A DNA stretch of 64,000 bases, from contig CAMZMU010000117.1 in the NCBI GenBank assembly GCA_947311845.1, positions 78,673,184 through 78,737,183 on the forward strand. Reading direction: 5' to 3'. The notes beneath the pieces were generated by a model, which saw only the letters and a program-made list of their open reading frames with translations, ran no database searches and was not told where the DNA came from. Shown piece after piece: positions 46,385-58,772 of the stretch; within the stretch, counting starts at the first letter, position 1; each line of letters begins with the position of its first letter. The stretch is from Poa pratensis. Taxonomy: Eukaryota > Streptophyta > Magnoliopsida > Poales > Poaceae. Position numbers and translations under genes: made by a program.

Positions 46385-47663
46385 GGTAGAGGAGGCTTCA
46401 GGCTTCAGCGATGAGTATGTACATTCGGGTGGGCTGCAATGTCTTGGTCAAATCAGTCTTATCTCTTGCCGATCTTTCTCTTGACTACAATCAAGGCCGA
46501 CAAAGCCACTCTGAAGGCTTTTAACAAGTTTAGGTGGGAAAGGCTCTGGGCTTCGATGACAAGCTAAGCGGGGGCAAATACAAAGTTAACTGGGACAAGA
46601 TCTGTCGTTCGAAAAGTTTGGATGGTCTTAGGATCCTAGTCTTACACAAATTCACTGGAGTGTTGCGCCTTCGCTAGCTATGGTATGAATGGAAGGCGTC
46701 GAACAAGCCTTGGGTAGGCCTAGAGAAGCCGAATGATGAAACATATCGACAATTCTTCAACAATCAACCAATGTCACCGCGCGGGGGGGGGGGGGGTAGG
46801 ATGGCCTCCTTTTGTCGTCCTCATGCCTGCACAGTTCCACCCCCAAATCTCTGGCCTAAATGGTTTTTCAGCATTCTAAAAGTAAAAACAGATATGTCCA
46901 CCTTAATCAGAGGTGGTTCACCGACCTATGTATGGATAACTTCACGACCGAGCACATCGCCTACATCTTTCATCTTTGGTGTCACCTGGATCAGATTGTC
47001 CTCACCCATCGTATGGAGGACTATGCCACCTGGAACCTTACAACAAATGGGTTCTTCCTCTGTCCGCTGTACTTGTAAAGTGCAATTTCTTAGTTTATCT
47101 TCATGCTCCTTCAAGACATGGGCCCCTTCCAAATGACGCTTCATTGCCTGGTTGGCGGTCAAAAATAGGTTGTGGATCTTGGACCGCTTTGCAGTTTGGG
47201 AATAGCCTCACCAACAAACTTGTTGCCAGTTATGCAAATATCAACTTGAAACATCACGACACATCCTTTTTGAGTGTCACTTTTCCAAGCACATTTGGAC
47301 GATGGGGCGGCCGATTGGTTGTAATGCCCATCTCTCCAACAAAACCTGGGCTCGGGGCAGCAAACCGTTCTTCAAAATTGGCATGTCATCCCCAACATGC
47401 CTAGTAACTCTCGGAGGGGACTTAAGTTGGCAATCAATTTGTGAAATCTGAAGGAGAGAAATGCTAGGGTCTTCAATAAAATTCCACCTTGCAGACTGTG
47501 CTCTTCCAAAAATTAAAGACGTCAGACGAAAAAACCTCTTGAAAATGATGGGTTCTGAGTTGTCTATTTTTTCCTTTTCCTTTTAGTTCGTGCGTCGGCC
47601 ACCACTTGTTTACCCTCATTAATCAATATAAAATTTTAAGTTTTTGTCTCGTTCCAAAAAAAG
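46385..47663 (+). pseudogene. LINE (L1-like) ORF2 C-terminal remnant with 3' tail
   Basis: Broken plus-strand frames give GKYKVNWDKICRSKSLDGLR, LWYEWKASNKPWVGLEK and later RWFTDLCMDNFTTEHIAYIF and EDYATWNLTTNGFF. They continue with FKTWAPSKC and a Trp/Cys-poor zinc-finger region. This order matches the region after the reverse transcriptase of plant LINEs (the 'zf-RVT' part). Several frameshifts and stops are present, and a 14-G run lies at 46783-46796. The 3' end is AATATAAAATTTTAAG...CCAAAAAAAG near 47655. The left limit is approximate. The copy is 5'-truncated and inactive. Confidence 0.65.
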
Positions 47664-48998
47664 TTACCACAGTATGCTATAATATTACGTTATTCAGAAT
47701 ATAAAAACAAACTGAAAGGAGTTGATTTCTGAAATTTTCTGTGGGCCGATGTGTGGTAGAGAATTGATTAATCGTTGATGTTGAGGTTCAGTGATGTCCT
47801 GCATGATTTGCCTACACTGGACTTTAATGTACCACTACAACAGTGCCATTTGCAAGGCAGATTGTCAGCTATACTTGGGAACTTCTAGCTAGGAGGAAAG
47901 TGACCTGACGTTAATTATAAGGCAAAAATCATTCAACTGACTGGAAACTGGGAAGAAATAGCTGATAGATATTTGAATATGACTGTTAGAGAAAGTGATC
48001 GTTGGCATGCAAAGCTACCGGCCGGCCGGCCGTTTCGACGACTTGCGCCGTTATCCGTACCGGCCATCACTTGTTCCCACACGAATATACGTGAAGTCCC
48101 ACCGATGAGTAATTGCTTACCAGTGGCTTCACATCTTTCAACAATCTCTCAAAAGTCATAAGACAATGACCCTCAAAAAAGAGTTCCACGACGAATCGAT
48201 GAACTGCATGGACCGTACGATTTATTTTGGCCACTTGGCTTTTTAGCGGCGGAAGTGAAAAGAGAAATAGGAGACTTTCCATACAAGGTCCTTAAGAAAC
48301 TTTTTGGCCACTTGACAGTTGACACTGCGGCTTTGCAACGGCGGAAGTGAAAAGAGAAATCGGAGAATTCTCATACAAGTCCGTACATCATTTTTTTTGG
48401 CCACTTGACAAGTGAAAATGGAAACCGGAGACTGTCGATTTAACAACCACCTAAGATATAACTGAAGTTACGAAATGTACCTGCGTGTGCGTGTAGGGTA
48501 TGTGTGTGTGGGCCGTGGGGCGGGGAGGAGAGGCATGTCCAGTACAATTCCCTGCGACCCAGAAAAAATCAGCTACCGAAATTTTTCCAGATGTAATTTT
48601 GACAATTATTTGTGTTCTAGTATTGCAACAAACACCATAGAATAGACTATTCTTAAAATACTTTTCAATTGAAATCTGAACCAAATATTCTGGGTACCCG
48701 ATACAAAAAAAATTACCGAGGGGGCTCGGACAATTCCCGACCGAAATTTGGAAACAAAATTTGAATTCAAAATTTCTAATAACCTATTAATTATGTTTTA
48801 AACTCTGTATCCACACAACTACGTCGGTAACATAGTGGTATCGCCATACTGTGTGTGGTACGCTTTTACCTAGTCGAAAATTACAAAAGGATGGCACGTT
48901 ACTCGAACGCGCGAGCTCCAACACAGAATGTGAAGGCTCAACCACTGCGGCACAGTTTACGTTTGATCAACAAACCAGACTAACAAAACAGACACGCA
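47664..48998. other. Spacer with a short tandem repeat
   Basis: No gene is recognised. A CCGGCCGGCCGGCCG palindrome lies near 48018, and TGTGTGTG-type sequence lies near 48500. The part 48700-48998 continues beyond the next retroposon at 50111 and is its insertion target. Confidence 0.35.
48205..48425 (+). repeat. Short tandem repeat, unit about 100 bp
   Basis: The motif TTTTGGCCACTTG occurs near 48218, 48302 and 48405. It is followed, in whole or part, by GCGGAAGTGAAAAGAGAAAT and CCATACAAGNTCC-like sequence. Two units are nearly complete and the third partial. Confidence 0.65.
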
Positions 48999-49012
48999 CT
49001 ATATCTAGTTTT

Positions 49013-50096
49013 TTTTTTAGAAATAAAGGGCCTCGCCCCGGTTCCATTTCATAGAAAAGAAACCATCATGTCTTACAACAGCATTACAGCACTCGAGAAC
49101 GATTAAGCATCGTCCCAGAAACTAGAAAGGAAAAAAAACATCGAGATGATTCTCTGAAGCTAGTGCTCAGAGAACATCAGGCCATCGAGGGAGGACTCAG
49201 AGAGCCTGCAGCATTGGAGGGATCGTCGGCATTGTACGGAGGAGCTCCACACCAACACCCACGGCCGCGTCGGGTCCCTAGAGGGAGCCTTGCCACCAGC
49301 TCCGGCAGTCCACGCGCCCCCCAGATGGACGACACCGAGAAGAGCAGCACTGCTACCGGGGGTACGCCCCAGCACCGTCGTCGAAGACCGCAGCCATGAG
49401 GACGACGGGGAGCAGATCCGCCCCCAGGGGAGCCGTAGCGGCCAGCCCGCCGGCCAGAGCCGCCCCGCCAGCCAGAGCAGCGCCGGCAGAACCCGCCAGA
49501 TGCATGTCAGGCTCCAAGGCGATGCCTCCAAGAAGAAACGACGCCAAGGCGACGTCATCGCCTGATCCGAGGAAGCCTGGATCGGGGATTTCTCCCGGAG
49601 CACTGACAAGAGAACACATGCGAAGAGGACACCTCCCGGGAGGAGCACGACACCCGAAGGCGCCGTTGTCCATAGGCTTTCGCCCCGCAGTGCCTCCCAA
49701 GATCAGCATCAGCACGAGACGGCCACACCACCACCACAACGCCACAGCCAGAGGATGGATGGGCCACCGCTTCTGGCGACGGCCGCAGAGGGCCGCGGCA
49801 CGATGTGGGGAGGGCAACCGAGGTCGGGGACCTCGCGGCGGAGCCACGCACCGGCGCGGGAGCCAGCGAGCGGGCGAGCAGGTCGCCGGGGGCGATCTCG
49901 CAGTGGGGATTGGATTTTTGGGAGGGGAAGCAACCGGGGAGGCTCGCCGCCGCCGCCGTCCGCCGTGGGACGGCCTCCTCCGGCAGCGGCGGGGACAGAG
50001 GGAGGCGGGGAAGGCTGCTTCTAGCGGCGGCGGCGCGGACGCCTCGGGGTCGCCTGGGAGAGCGACCCGGAGGCGGCTAACCCTATCTCACTTTTC
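49013..50096 (-). mobile_element. GC-rich retroposon with 14-bp target duplication and poly(A)
   Basis: The exact direct repeat CTATATCTAGTTTT occurs at 48999-49012 and 50097-50110. The insert starts on the plus strand with a T run and, reading the minus strand, ends GGCCCTTTATTTCTAAAAAA, a poly(A) tail. The minus-strand 5' end is GC-rich (GTGAGATAGGGTTAGCCGCC). Its 1084 bp contain no reverse transcriptase; overlapping Ala/Arg/Gly-rich frames on both strands are composition artefacts. It is a retroposed, non-autonomous LINE-like or SINE-like copy. Confidence 0.83.
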
Positions 50097-50110
50097 TATA
50101 TCTAGTTTTG

Positions 50111-50549
50111 CCAGTTTAAATTCAAAATTTCAACAAAAACCGATTTTTTGCCCGGTAATAGTACTTATTGGGTGTGCTCGGGATTCGCGGTTACAGTCGG
50201 TAACTAGAGTTACCGCCCGATTATCCAAACCTTGCTCTGAACATATGCTTTTCAAGTCTTTAGTCGAAGTCTAAACATATGTAGGTTGGTGCGGCTACTG
50301 TTGGTTCCTTGGGACACCTCCCAATCAGCATCTAAGGTGGGCAGCCCCAATAGGTTGGCCGACCCGGGAGGTAGAGTGCAAAACGGACTCCCTCCACAAG
50401 TCTAGGACTTCCTCCCAGTTCAGCCAACCATCCCTAGGAGGTGCCTTGCCCCCATGGCAAGTGGGGGGCTGGCTGGCTAGGGAGTTTCTGGACGCTTCAA
50501 ATTTATTTCGGAATCTTCCTCACGGGAACCTTCCGCGGTATTTTAGAAC
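50111..50549. other. Short spacer between retroposon and element A
   Basis: The first part continues the interrupted sequence from before 48999 (both sides carry TTCAAAATTT and 'taccg' motifs). No gene is seen. The five bases before the LTR of element A (50545-50549) are AGAAC; the other copy of the duplication would lie outside the window. Confidence 0.35.
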
Positions 50550-51649
50550 TGTTGACACACGAACACGTCATGTGTACCCGCGGCGCCGAGGGAGATGCTC
50601 CGCAACTCACTCCGCGGGAGGCTCGCCGGAATCGCGATACGCAAGACAATCCGGCGGGCACTTTTGTAGACCCGAAACCCCGCTCGCCCGGGAGGGACCC
50701 CGTCAGGGCTCGCGGCGGCTATGGGTTGCCCTAGGTCGGCCTGACCGCCCCTAGAGCCTCGTGGATTCGCAGCTTCCAATATTGAAGAACGACGAAGAAC
50801 GAGAAGAAAGATACAAGGGAGATGGATAAAAAGTAGATGAACACGAAAAAGTAGTATATGTGTTTGTTCGATTGGTGTTGGATCAATCGGCCGTCACCCC
50901 TCGTGTATATAAGAGGCGGCTGGACTTCCCGTGCAAGGAAAGAGCTTGGATTCACGTCCAAAACCCTAATCTGGGTCCAATTCGGATGGTCTGACCCAAA
51001 CCTTCCAAAACTGTTCGGTCTGCATCTTGCGGGTCGTTTTTGAGGCAGTTACCGACCTCGGATCAAAATACCGTAGAACACAAAATTGTTCGTCTCGAAA
51101 AAACGAAGAACTTTCATTTTATGCGTTTTTCCATTTTACTTCATCTGGACCCTTCAAATTCAGTCAGAATAAAATTCGATGTGTTTTGAACCTTTCTGGG
51201 TCACTGAGCCGACTCGCTCGCGCCCGAGGGCAGACAGCGTCTAGGGTCGGGCGACCTGTTCGCGCCCAAGGACAGACAATGTCTAAGGTTCGGCGACCCG
51301 TAGTATTTTTGCTGCACAAGTTGCATACGATCTCGGATGAATATGGCCCAAAGACCAAACTTGTGCGTCATGACTAGGCGGACAACTCTTGCGACTATCA
51401 TTTTTCCATCTGAGCCCGTCTTGATGACTTCCCGGGTTCATCTTCATCTTCGGGTCTGATTCTGGCAGGTATTAGGTCATCCGGCCGGGTCTCATCGTGT
51501 CTGTGCAGGTCGCTCTTTAACCCGGATTGAAATGATCCAAAAACCAAAGTTTCTTGTCTCGACGAGGCGCTCAACTTTCGTTCACATTATTTTTTCATTT
51601 GAGATCATCTTGGCGATACCTCTTTGGATGCCAAAATCGGTCGTCAACA
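50550..51649 (-). mobile_element. 3' LTR of element A (1100 bp)
   Basis: The termini are TGTTGAC at the left and GTCAACA at the right, a perfect 7-bp inverse ending TG..CA. The polypurine tract AGGGGGGCATG (minus strand) adjoins the right edge. A TATA-like CTTATATACACG lies inside on the minus strand near 50905. The plus strand reads TATATAAG at the same place, so promoter direction alone is ambiguous. Confidence 0.75.
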
Positions 51650-52032
51650 CATGCCCCCCTGTTTTTTGGTAAAGCTTGCGTGCCAAAAAAATAACTTGCA
51701 CCATCACGCTGCTAAGGACGATGCCAACACTCCATCGGCCATGTGTTCTCAGGGCGATAATACTTTATTGTATGCTCGGACTGTACGTCACCTGAACTTT
51801 TGACTCGGATCCTGCAGATAAGAAAAACATATTTGTTCCAGCCAGTCATCCGGCTTGCACTAGATCTTCCGTCAGTGGCCGACTCAATAAACAAGTCGTC
51901 CTTATAGGTGTTGGAAAAACTGAGCACCGGCTTCCAGGAATCAAATAAACCATGAAGAATGCTCCTAGCCAGATGCGGCTACGCCAACACAATGCATTCT
52001 TAGGGCGATATGCAAATATCGGCCGTGTGTCC

Positions 52033-54514
52033 TTATCTTAAAGGACCTGGAGAACCCGTCCACCAAAGTGTGAATAGCCGAAATAAATCAGATATTTCGG
52101 CTGGGGATAAATCACAAGGTGCCGGCTTCGATGGTACGGTTGAAGAACATGAATGACACACCGTATGAGGCCTCCTATAGCGAGATGAAGATCGCCGACT
52201 TCGCCTGTCGACTTCTTTCTTGTCCTCTTTCCCTCTTGCCGTCTTTGCAATAGCGGGTAGTGCATCCTTCTTGATTTGAGGGCTTCCTTTAGGAACCCAC
52301 GCCATGTTCCTCTTCGCCAACTCGTCGGCTCTAAGCCGCTTGAGCTGCCATTCTTGCCAATGTGATAAGCCGGGTGGGCATCCCGGCTGCGATTTTTTTT
52401 TTTGCACTGTCAGTCCTTTCTTGGCTTTGGGCACTTCTCGCTTGGCCCGTCCAGATTCGACGACTGGGTCTTTGAAAGTTACTCGCTTCACTTCCTTACC
52501 CTTTGGAGCCAACATTGACTCAGCTGGCTTTTGGTTACTTGGAGTCGGGTCTGAAACAGCATCCTTGCGGCCATCTCTTTTTACTTGATAGACCTGCTTA
52601 ATACTCTTTCCTCCTCCACGCGCTCCTGGCCGACTCTTGATTAAGTCGGTTCTTGACATATGGTTGCCGGCTTGATTCCCTTGGAGCTACATAAACTTGG
52701 CGAGGTGATTTAGCATAAGATGAATGGTGTGCCCGTGAATCATACCTGTCCCGTGATTGATATGAATAGAAGCCGGTATGGGAAGGCATAGACAACTTCG
52801 GCATTGGCGGCCCAAAAGGAGGATGCTGACTCGGCATGTTGTGTTTCTCCTTTCGCCAATCCCGGTCTTCAGATTTACGCCTTGGGGGTGACTTCGATGC
52901 CTTTGCTTCAGTTGGCCGATAAGCACCTTTTGCTTCACTCATCTTATGATACTTCTCCAATAATTGAGCGAAGGTGACTTTAGATTTCCTCCTTCTATGC
53001 TTATCGCTGCCTTTGTCCCTTCTAGCATCGCAGGCATCGGTATTTGGATTTTCTTGTTGCCCCCCAGTGTTAGGCGTTCTCTTTGTAGCTTGGATGGAAC
53101 GTCCGTCCTCAGGATTTCCGGCTTGAATAATTTCTCTGTTTGACGAATCAATCTCATCACCTACAGTGTGTACCCGTCCATCTTCGGATGAGCCGGCTTG
53201 AGGCAGCCGAGTCAACACGTGATCACCGTCAAGATTAATATTAGCCGGCTGGCTATCAGCTTGTCCTTCAACAAATTCCAATCATCCTTCGAAGGCCGAT
53301 TGTGCATCATGAAACACATCGCAGTCTTTGATGTTCTGCACGAACGAATTAAGCATTCGCTCTTGTCTTGACGGCTCGACATGGTCATCTTCTATGATAA
53401 TTGGATTAGTCAGCGATGCACCGACACCGTGATCACCCATGCCCGGACTGGAGGTACATTGTTCATCCTTTAGCCGATATTGGAATACCGGCTTTGAAAT
53501 TAAGCAACCGAGTGGTGCCGGCTTATCGTGGTCCAACTCGGCTATGTATTGTCTTCTGCCCTCCATTCCCGATTTTTCCAAATCGGCTATCTTGAAGGAC
53601 TTTGAACCTGGCTTTGTGTTTCTGCAACCAAAAAAGTTACAAAATATATGTCTCATCCAAGACCAAATGTTAGCCAGACATGAGACAAGCAAAGTTGCCC
53701 ATATGAATATAGAGCTTAGCCGGTATGACGAGAACAACTTTGATTGCGATAAATTATCAATTTCAGCCTCGACGAATGGTATGATTTGTTGGTCAGCATG
53801 ATTAGTGACAAGATTATTCCTAACAAACAAATTACTTATCTCGACTGGTATTTTGAAGCTAACAAGAATTTTATCATTGGATGCATCGACATTATTATTT
53901 TGACCGAATCGAAAGATAAGTAAATTGTTGGTTGGGCGTACCTCTTCGAAGACGTTGAGAGACTGCGATGCTGGCACATCAGGAACAACATTGCTTTGCT
54001 CCGTCTCTAGATAACTCTTCAACGCCTCTTCCTCCACTTCTGGATCCGTGCCGCGGCACCTAGACGCTCCTTGTTAATCGAACATAATTCGGCTTTTCTT
54101 TCTCGCTCTTGATGTTCATCATTAACCGAACTTTGTTCGCTCATCTTCTTTTGTTCTTGATGCTCATGAATCTCCTTGGCACGGAACTCGTGGGGTAGCA
54201 GGTAAACTTCCTTACATTCAGAAAAATCAAGCACGACAGTTTTGCTAGCCATGCCATGCTCTTGATCAATGCAGCTTGCTTCTTTTGATTCAGTAGATTC
54301 GGCACATGTACTGTCTATTTCGGCTTCAACAGCCGAAGTAACCATACTTTCCGAATCATTCATCTTTTCTCCATGGCTTCCGTCAACTTGCAAAGCTTCT
54401 TCTTGCCTTGGTTTAACATGGGGCTTGACTTGATTGCAGCACATAAGAGAGGATTTAATTTCTCCTATTGGAGTAATATTTTCTTGAGGGTCCTTCTTGA
54501 GCTTTGCATGGAAC
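52033..54514 (-). pseudogene. Gag-like / accessory polyprotein of element A, downstream part
   Basis: Three successive minus-strand frames are 54514-54019, 54037-53282 and 53281-52598, with a further overlapping frame at 52659-52033. Visible features: a Lys/Glu-rich stretch (HEFRAKEIHEHQEQKKMSEQ); a hydrophobic segment (FIWATLLVSCLANIWSWM); and a basic gag-like block (KSKVTFAQLLEKYHKMSEAK) followed by an aromatic/Pro-rich part (HPPFGPPMPKLSMPSHTGFY). The last frame has VKRVTFKDPVVES and CPPGLSHWQEWQLKRLR. Comparable blocks occur in gag-like ORFs of grass Gypsy elements. A one-step frame change links the parts. The true start lies in 63053-63511, before the nested insertion. It is truncated and probably inactive. 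Confidence 0.5.
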
Positions 54515-56109
54515 TGATGACGTGAAACACACGTTCGTTGGGAGACCCCAAGAGGAAGGTATGATGTAGTCAGCAGCAAGTTTTCCCTCAGAAAGAAACC
54601 AAGGTTATCGAACCAGTAGGAGCAGCAACTCTTCAGAAGGTTGTCAACGGCGCCAGAAAAATAGCTGTCGCAGGGAGTCTGGACTGTTGACGTGGAATCT
54701 GCACACAACACAATCAAACTACTTTGCCCCAACGAAACAGTGAGGTTGTCAATCTCACTGGCTTGCTGAAAACAAAGGATTAAACGTATGGTGTGGAAAA
54801 TGAGTATTAAATTGCAGAGAATGAAAAAGGAACAGTTTGCAGTTTGTGGTTGTTTAATCAGTGTAAAAGAATGGACCGGGGTCCACAGTTCACTAGTGGT
54901 GTCTCTCCATAAAAGATAACTAACATGTTGGGTGAACAAATTACAGCTGGGCAATTGACGAATAGTGAGCGCATGACAATGCATATACATGACATGTTGA
55001 CTACTATGATATTTAATTGGGCATTACGACATAATACATAGATCGTTATCCAACAGCATCTATGACTAATAATCCACCGCCGGGTTGTCATCCGAGTCCC
55101 CCGTTGGTATTAAGTTGCAAGCAACGGATAATTGCATTAAGTAAAGTGCGTAATGTAAACAAACACATATGTCCGTGGACATAGCATCGTTAGGTTATCC
55201 CTAGTGGCAACAGCACATCCACAACCTTAGAACTTTCTGTCACTGTCCCAGGTTAAACGGAGACATGAACCCACTATCTAGCATAAATACTCTCTCTTGG
55301 AGTTACAAGCATCTACTTGGCCAAAGCATCTACGAGTAACGGAAAGCATGCAAGATCTTAAATAACATATAAGATAGATTGATAATCAACTTGACATAAT
55401 ATTCAATATTCATCGGATCCCAGCAAACACAACATGTAGCATTACAATAATATGATCTTGATCATGTAGGGCAGCTCACAAGATCTAAACATGATGGCAC
55501 AAAGTGGAGAGACAACCATCTAGCTACTGCTATGGACCCGTAGTCCAAGGATGAACTACTCACGCATCACTCCGGAGGCAGGCATGGCGATGTAGAAGCC
55601 TCCGGTGACGATTCCCCTCTCCGGCAGGGTGCCGGGAAGAGGTTCTGAACCCTCCCGAGCTAGGGTTGACGACGGCGGCGTCTCTGGAACTTTTCGTGGA
55701 TATTTGCTCAGGTACTTAGGGTTTTCGCGTCGGGGGGAATAAGTAGGCGAAAGGGCGGCGGCTGCGGACCCCCGAGGGGCCCACACCACCCCAGGGCGCG
55801 GCAGAGGGGGGCCCGCCCCCTGGCGTGTGGGGCCCTGGTGGCCCTCCTCTGCTGCTCCTTCGCTCCGTCAGGCGTGTTCTGGAAAAATAGGCACCCCGTG
55901 TAGTTTCGTCCAATTCCGAGAATATTTCCAGACTAGCTTTTCTGGAATACAAAAACAGCAGAAAACAGGAACTGGCACTTCGGCATCTTGTTAATAGGTT
56001 AGTCCCAAAAAATGTATAAAAGTGATATAAAGTAGATGCAAAACATGTAGCAATTGGTATAAAACAAGCATGGAACATCAAAAATTATAGATACGTTTGA
56101 GACGTATCA
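54515..56109 (-). mobile_element. 3' LTR of element B
   Basis: The minus strand starts TGATACGTCTCAAACG at 56109 and ends TTTCACGTCATCA at 54515. It carries an internal copy of the primer-site sequence at 54645-54668. It is nearly identical to 61458-63052. Confidence 0.92.
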
Positions 56110-58772
56110 GCATCCCCAAGCTTAGTTCCTACTCGTCCTCGAGTAGGTAAACGATAAAAACAAGATAATTTTTGAGGTGACATGCTACTATCATAATCTT
56201 GATCATATAATATTGCAAGGCACATGTAAATGAATGAAGTGATCCAAGTCAATGGTCTATAATTTGCTATCAAATAGATAATGAGTAAACAATGAATCAC
56301 ACAAGCTAAACGTTTTCATGAATAGTACTTTCGAGACAAGCATCAAACAGTTTTGCATAAGTGTTAACTCATAAAGCAATAGTTTCTAATAAAAGGTATT
56401 TAATCAACACAAAGGAAGAATTTAGTTTCAGCATTTGCTTCAACTTTCAACATATTTATCTCATGGATATTGTCAACACAAAGTAGTATAACAAGTCCAA
56501 TACATTGCATATAACGCATGTTGTAACAAAGTTGACACTAGTGTTTGCTTGTGGAAGACAGAAAGAATAGGAAAACTGACTCAACATAAAAGTAAAAGAA
56601 AGGCCCTTCGCAGAGGGAAGCAGGGATTAAATCATGTGCTAGAGCTTTTAGGTTTTTGAAAGCATATAGAGATTGCATAAAATATTTGATACTCCTCCCA
56701 ACCTTGCTAACACAAGCCATGGCTAACCGAATCCTCGGGTGCCTTCCATCAATCACATACCATGGAGGAGTATCTATTTTTGAGAGGTGTTTGTTAATTG
56801 TCAACGAATGGTAGCGGGTGAGAACAGTATTCTACCTGTCGAACGGACTTTTAAGAGCGGCTCCCATGAAGGACGTTATTTCTACCAGCAAGGCAGATCA
56901 TCCCTCTTTCTCTTTGGTTTACACACATTCAGGTATTTCACTGTTTGTCATTGCTTACTGATGAATCAGGGCAAAAGTGTGAAGAGAATTAATTGGTTAA
57001 AGTTGTAATTAATTGGGACTGGGCACCCCGTTGCCAGCTCTTTTTGCAAGTTATTGGATAAGCGGATGTATATGCCACTAGTCCAGGTGTAAAAGTCCAC
57101 TCGACAAATAGAATAAAGAATAACCACACTAATTCCTCATGAGCTAGTAAACATTGACACAAAAAGGGAATAATAACATTTTGAATAATTTAAAGGTAGC
57201 ACATGAAAAATTTACTTGGAGTGGCAAGGAAATACCACATATAGGTAGTTATGGTGGACACAAATGGCATGGATTTTGGCTCAAGGATTTGGATGCACGA
57301 GAAGCATTCCCTCTCAGTACAGAGTTTAGGCTAGCAAGGTTATGTAAGCAAACAAGAATATCAACCCGTACACCAAGTTTTATATGACAAACATATTGCA
57401 AACGTTATAAGACTTCATACCGTCTTCCTTGTTAACCAAACCCTGTTATTAGAAAATATCTAGACCTTAGAGGTACCACCGATGCAAACCAAATTTTCAA
57501 CAAGCTTTACGGTAGTTCTTCACTAATAGGCTTAACTCATGTGATGCACAATTTAATCATGATCTACTTGTTAACTCAAAACAATTGACAAGCATCAAGT
57601 TATCCATTTTAGTGATCTACAAGATTAAGCAAGTTTTTCCTTATACCAATTACCACATGCAACATTTTCTGAACCAACCAAACACCAATCAATTTATTTC
57701 ATCAACTCTCCAAACAAATATAAGTGAAGCAAGAGAGTACTTTCTACAAAAGAAAGCTAATAGCTCTGACAAGAGATACATGAAAACAAGAGCTAAAAGC
57801 TGAACAGCGCTAGATATGAATACTCAACAAATATAAGTGAAGAATAGGAGTATTCTCATGAAAAAGCGGAGCGTGTCTCTCTCCCAATCAAGAATGCTAG
57901 GGTCCAGTCAAGCTTTATTGAAAATAAAATGCAATACTGAAAATAAAAACACACAGACGCTCCAAGAAAAGCACATATGATGTGAAAGAATTAAAATATA
58001 GTTTCACTAGAGATGACCTGATAATTTTGACGATGAAGAAGGGGATGCCTTGGGCATCCCCAAGCTTAGACGCTTGAGTCTTCTTGAAATATGCTGGGGA
58101 GATCCATGGGAGCCTCCCCAAGCTTAAGCTCTTCACTCTTCTTGATCCTATTATATCATCCTTCTCTCTTGACCCTTGAAAACTTCCGTCACACCAAACT
58201 CAAAGTAGATCTCATTAGAGGGTTAGTGCATAATCAAAAATTCACATGTTCTGTAAAGACGCAATATGATTTGTTACTTTAAACATTAGCTACAGCCACT
58301 GATGTTATGTGAAGCTCTTCCACCCAAAAAAGAATTTCACTCAACACTAGTAAAAGAGAGAATGCGAAAAATAAAAAGGCATAATCTGTCTAAAACAGAA
58401 CAGTCCGCAAAGACGAATTTTTTCGAGGCACTTACGACGCTCAGATCGAGAAACTCTGAACTAATGAAAGTTTCAGACATTCATAAAGATTACGCACAAA
58501 AATTTCAGATTTTTTAACAATCTGGTGATTTTAGGAATTTCGTACAGTGAACAGCAAAAATCTGTTTCTGCGCAGCAATCAAAATTAAGCATCATCTTAT
58601 CATTAGAGGCTACTCTTGGCACAACAATGCGAGAAAATAAAGATACAAAGGAGTTGCTACAGAAGTAAACAAACTCCTTGACTCAATAAAAGAAAAATTG
58701 CAGAAAAATAAAATGGGTTGCCTCCCATAAGCGCTTTTCTTTAACGCCTTTTAGCTAGGCACAAAGCATGCA
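56110..58772 (-). other. Non-coding internal region of element B
   Basis: About 2.7 kb between gag and the 3' LTR have no ORF with recognisable similarity. Just after gag (minus strand) lies GTGCCTAGCTAAAAGGCGTT and then GGGAGGCAACCCATTTTATT, a stretch I know from gag-only members of this LTR family. The polypurine-like GCTTGGGGATGC adjoins the LTR at 56110-56121. A second purine tract with CTTGGGGATGCCC occurs near 58060. Pol is absent. Confidence 0.7.

Noticed and set aside
49353..50274. Long overlapping Ala/Arg/Gly/Pro-rich ORFs, up to 292 codons
   Set aside because: They lie within the GC-rich retroposon bounded by a 14-bp duplication, with open frames on both strands and no domain. The longest runs across the insertion boundary.
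54019..54990. 323-codon ORF taken as a single protein
   Set aside because: Its first half is the LTR of element B translated in reverse; only the part below 54514 belongs to the element A ORF.
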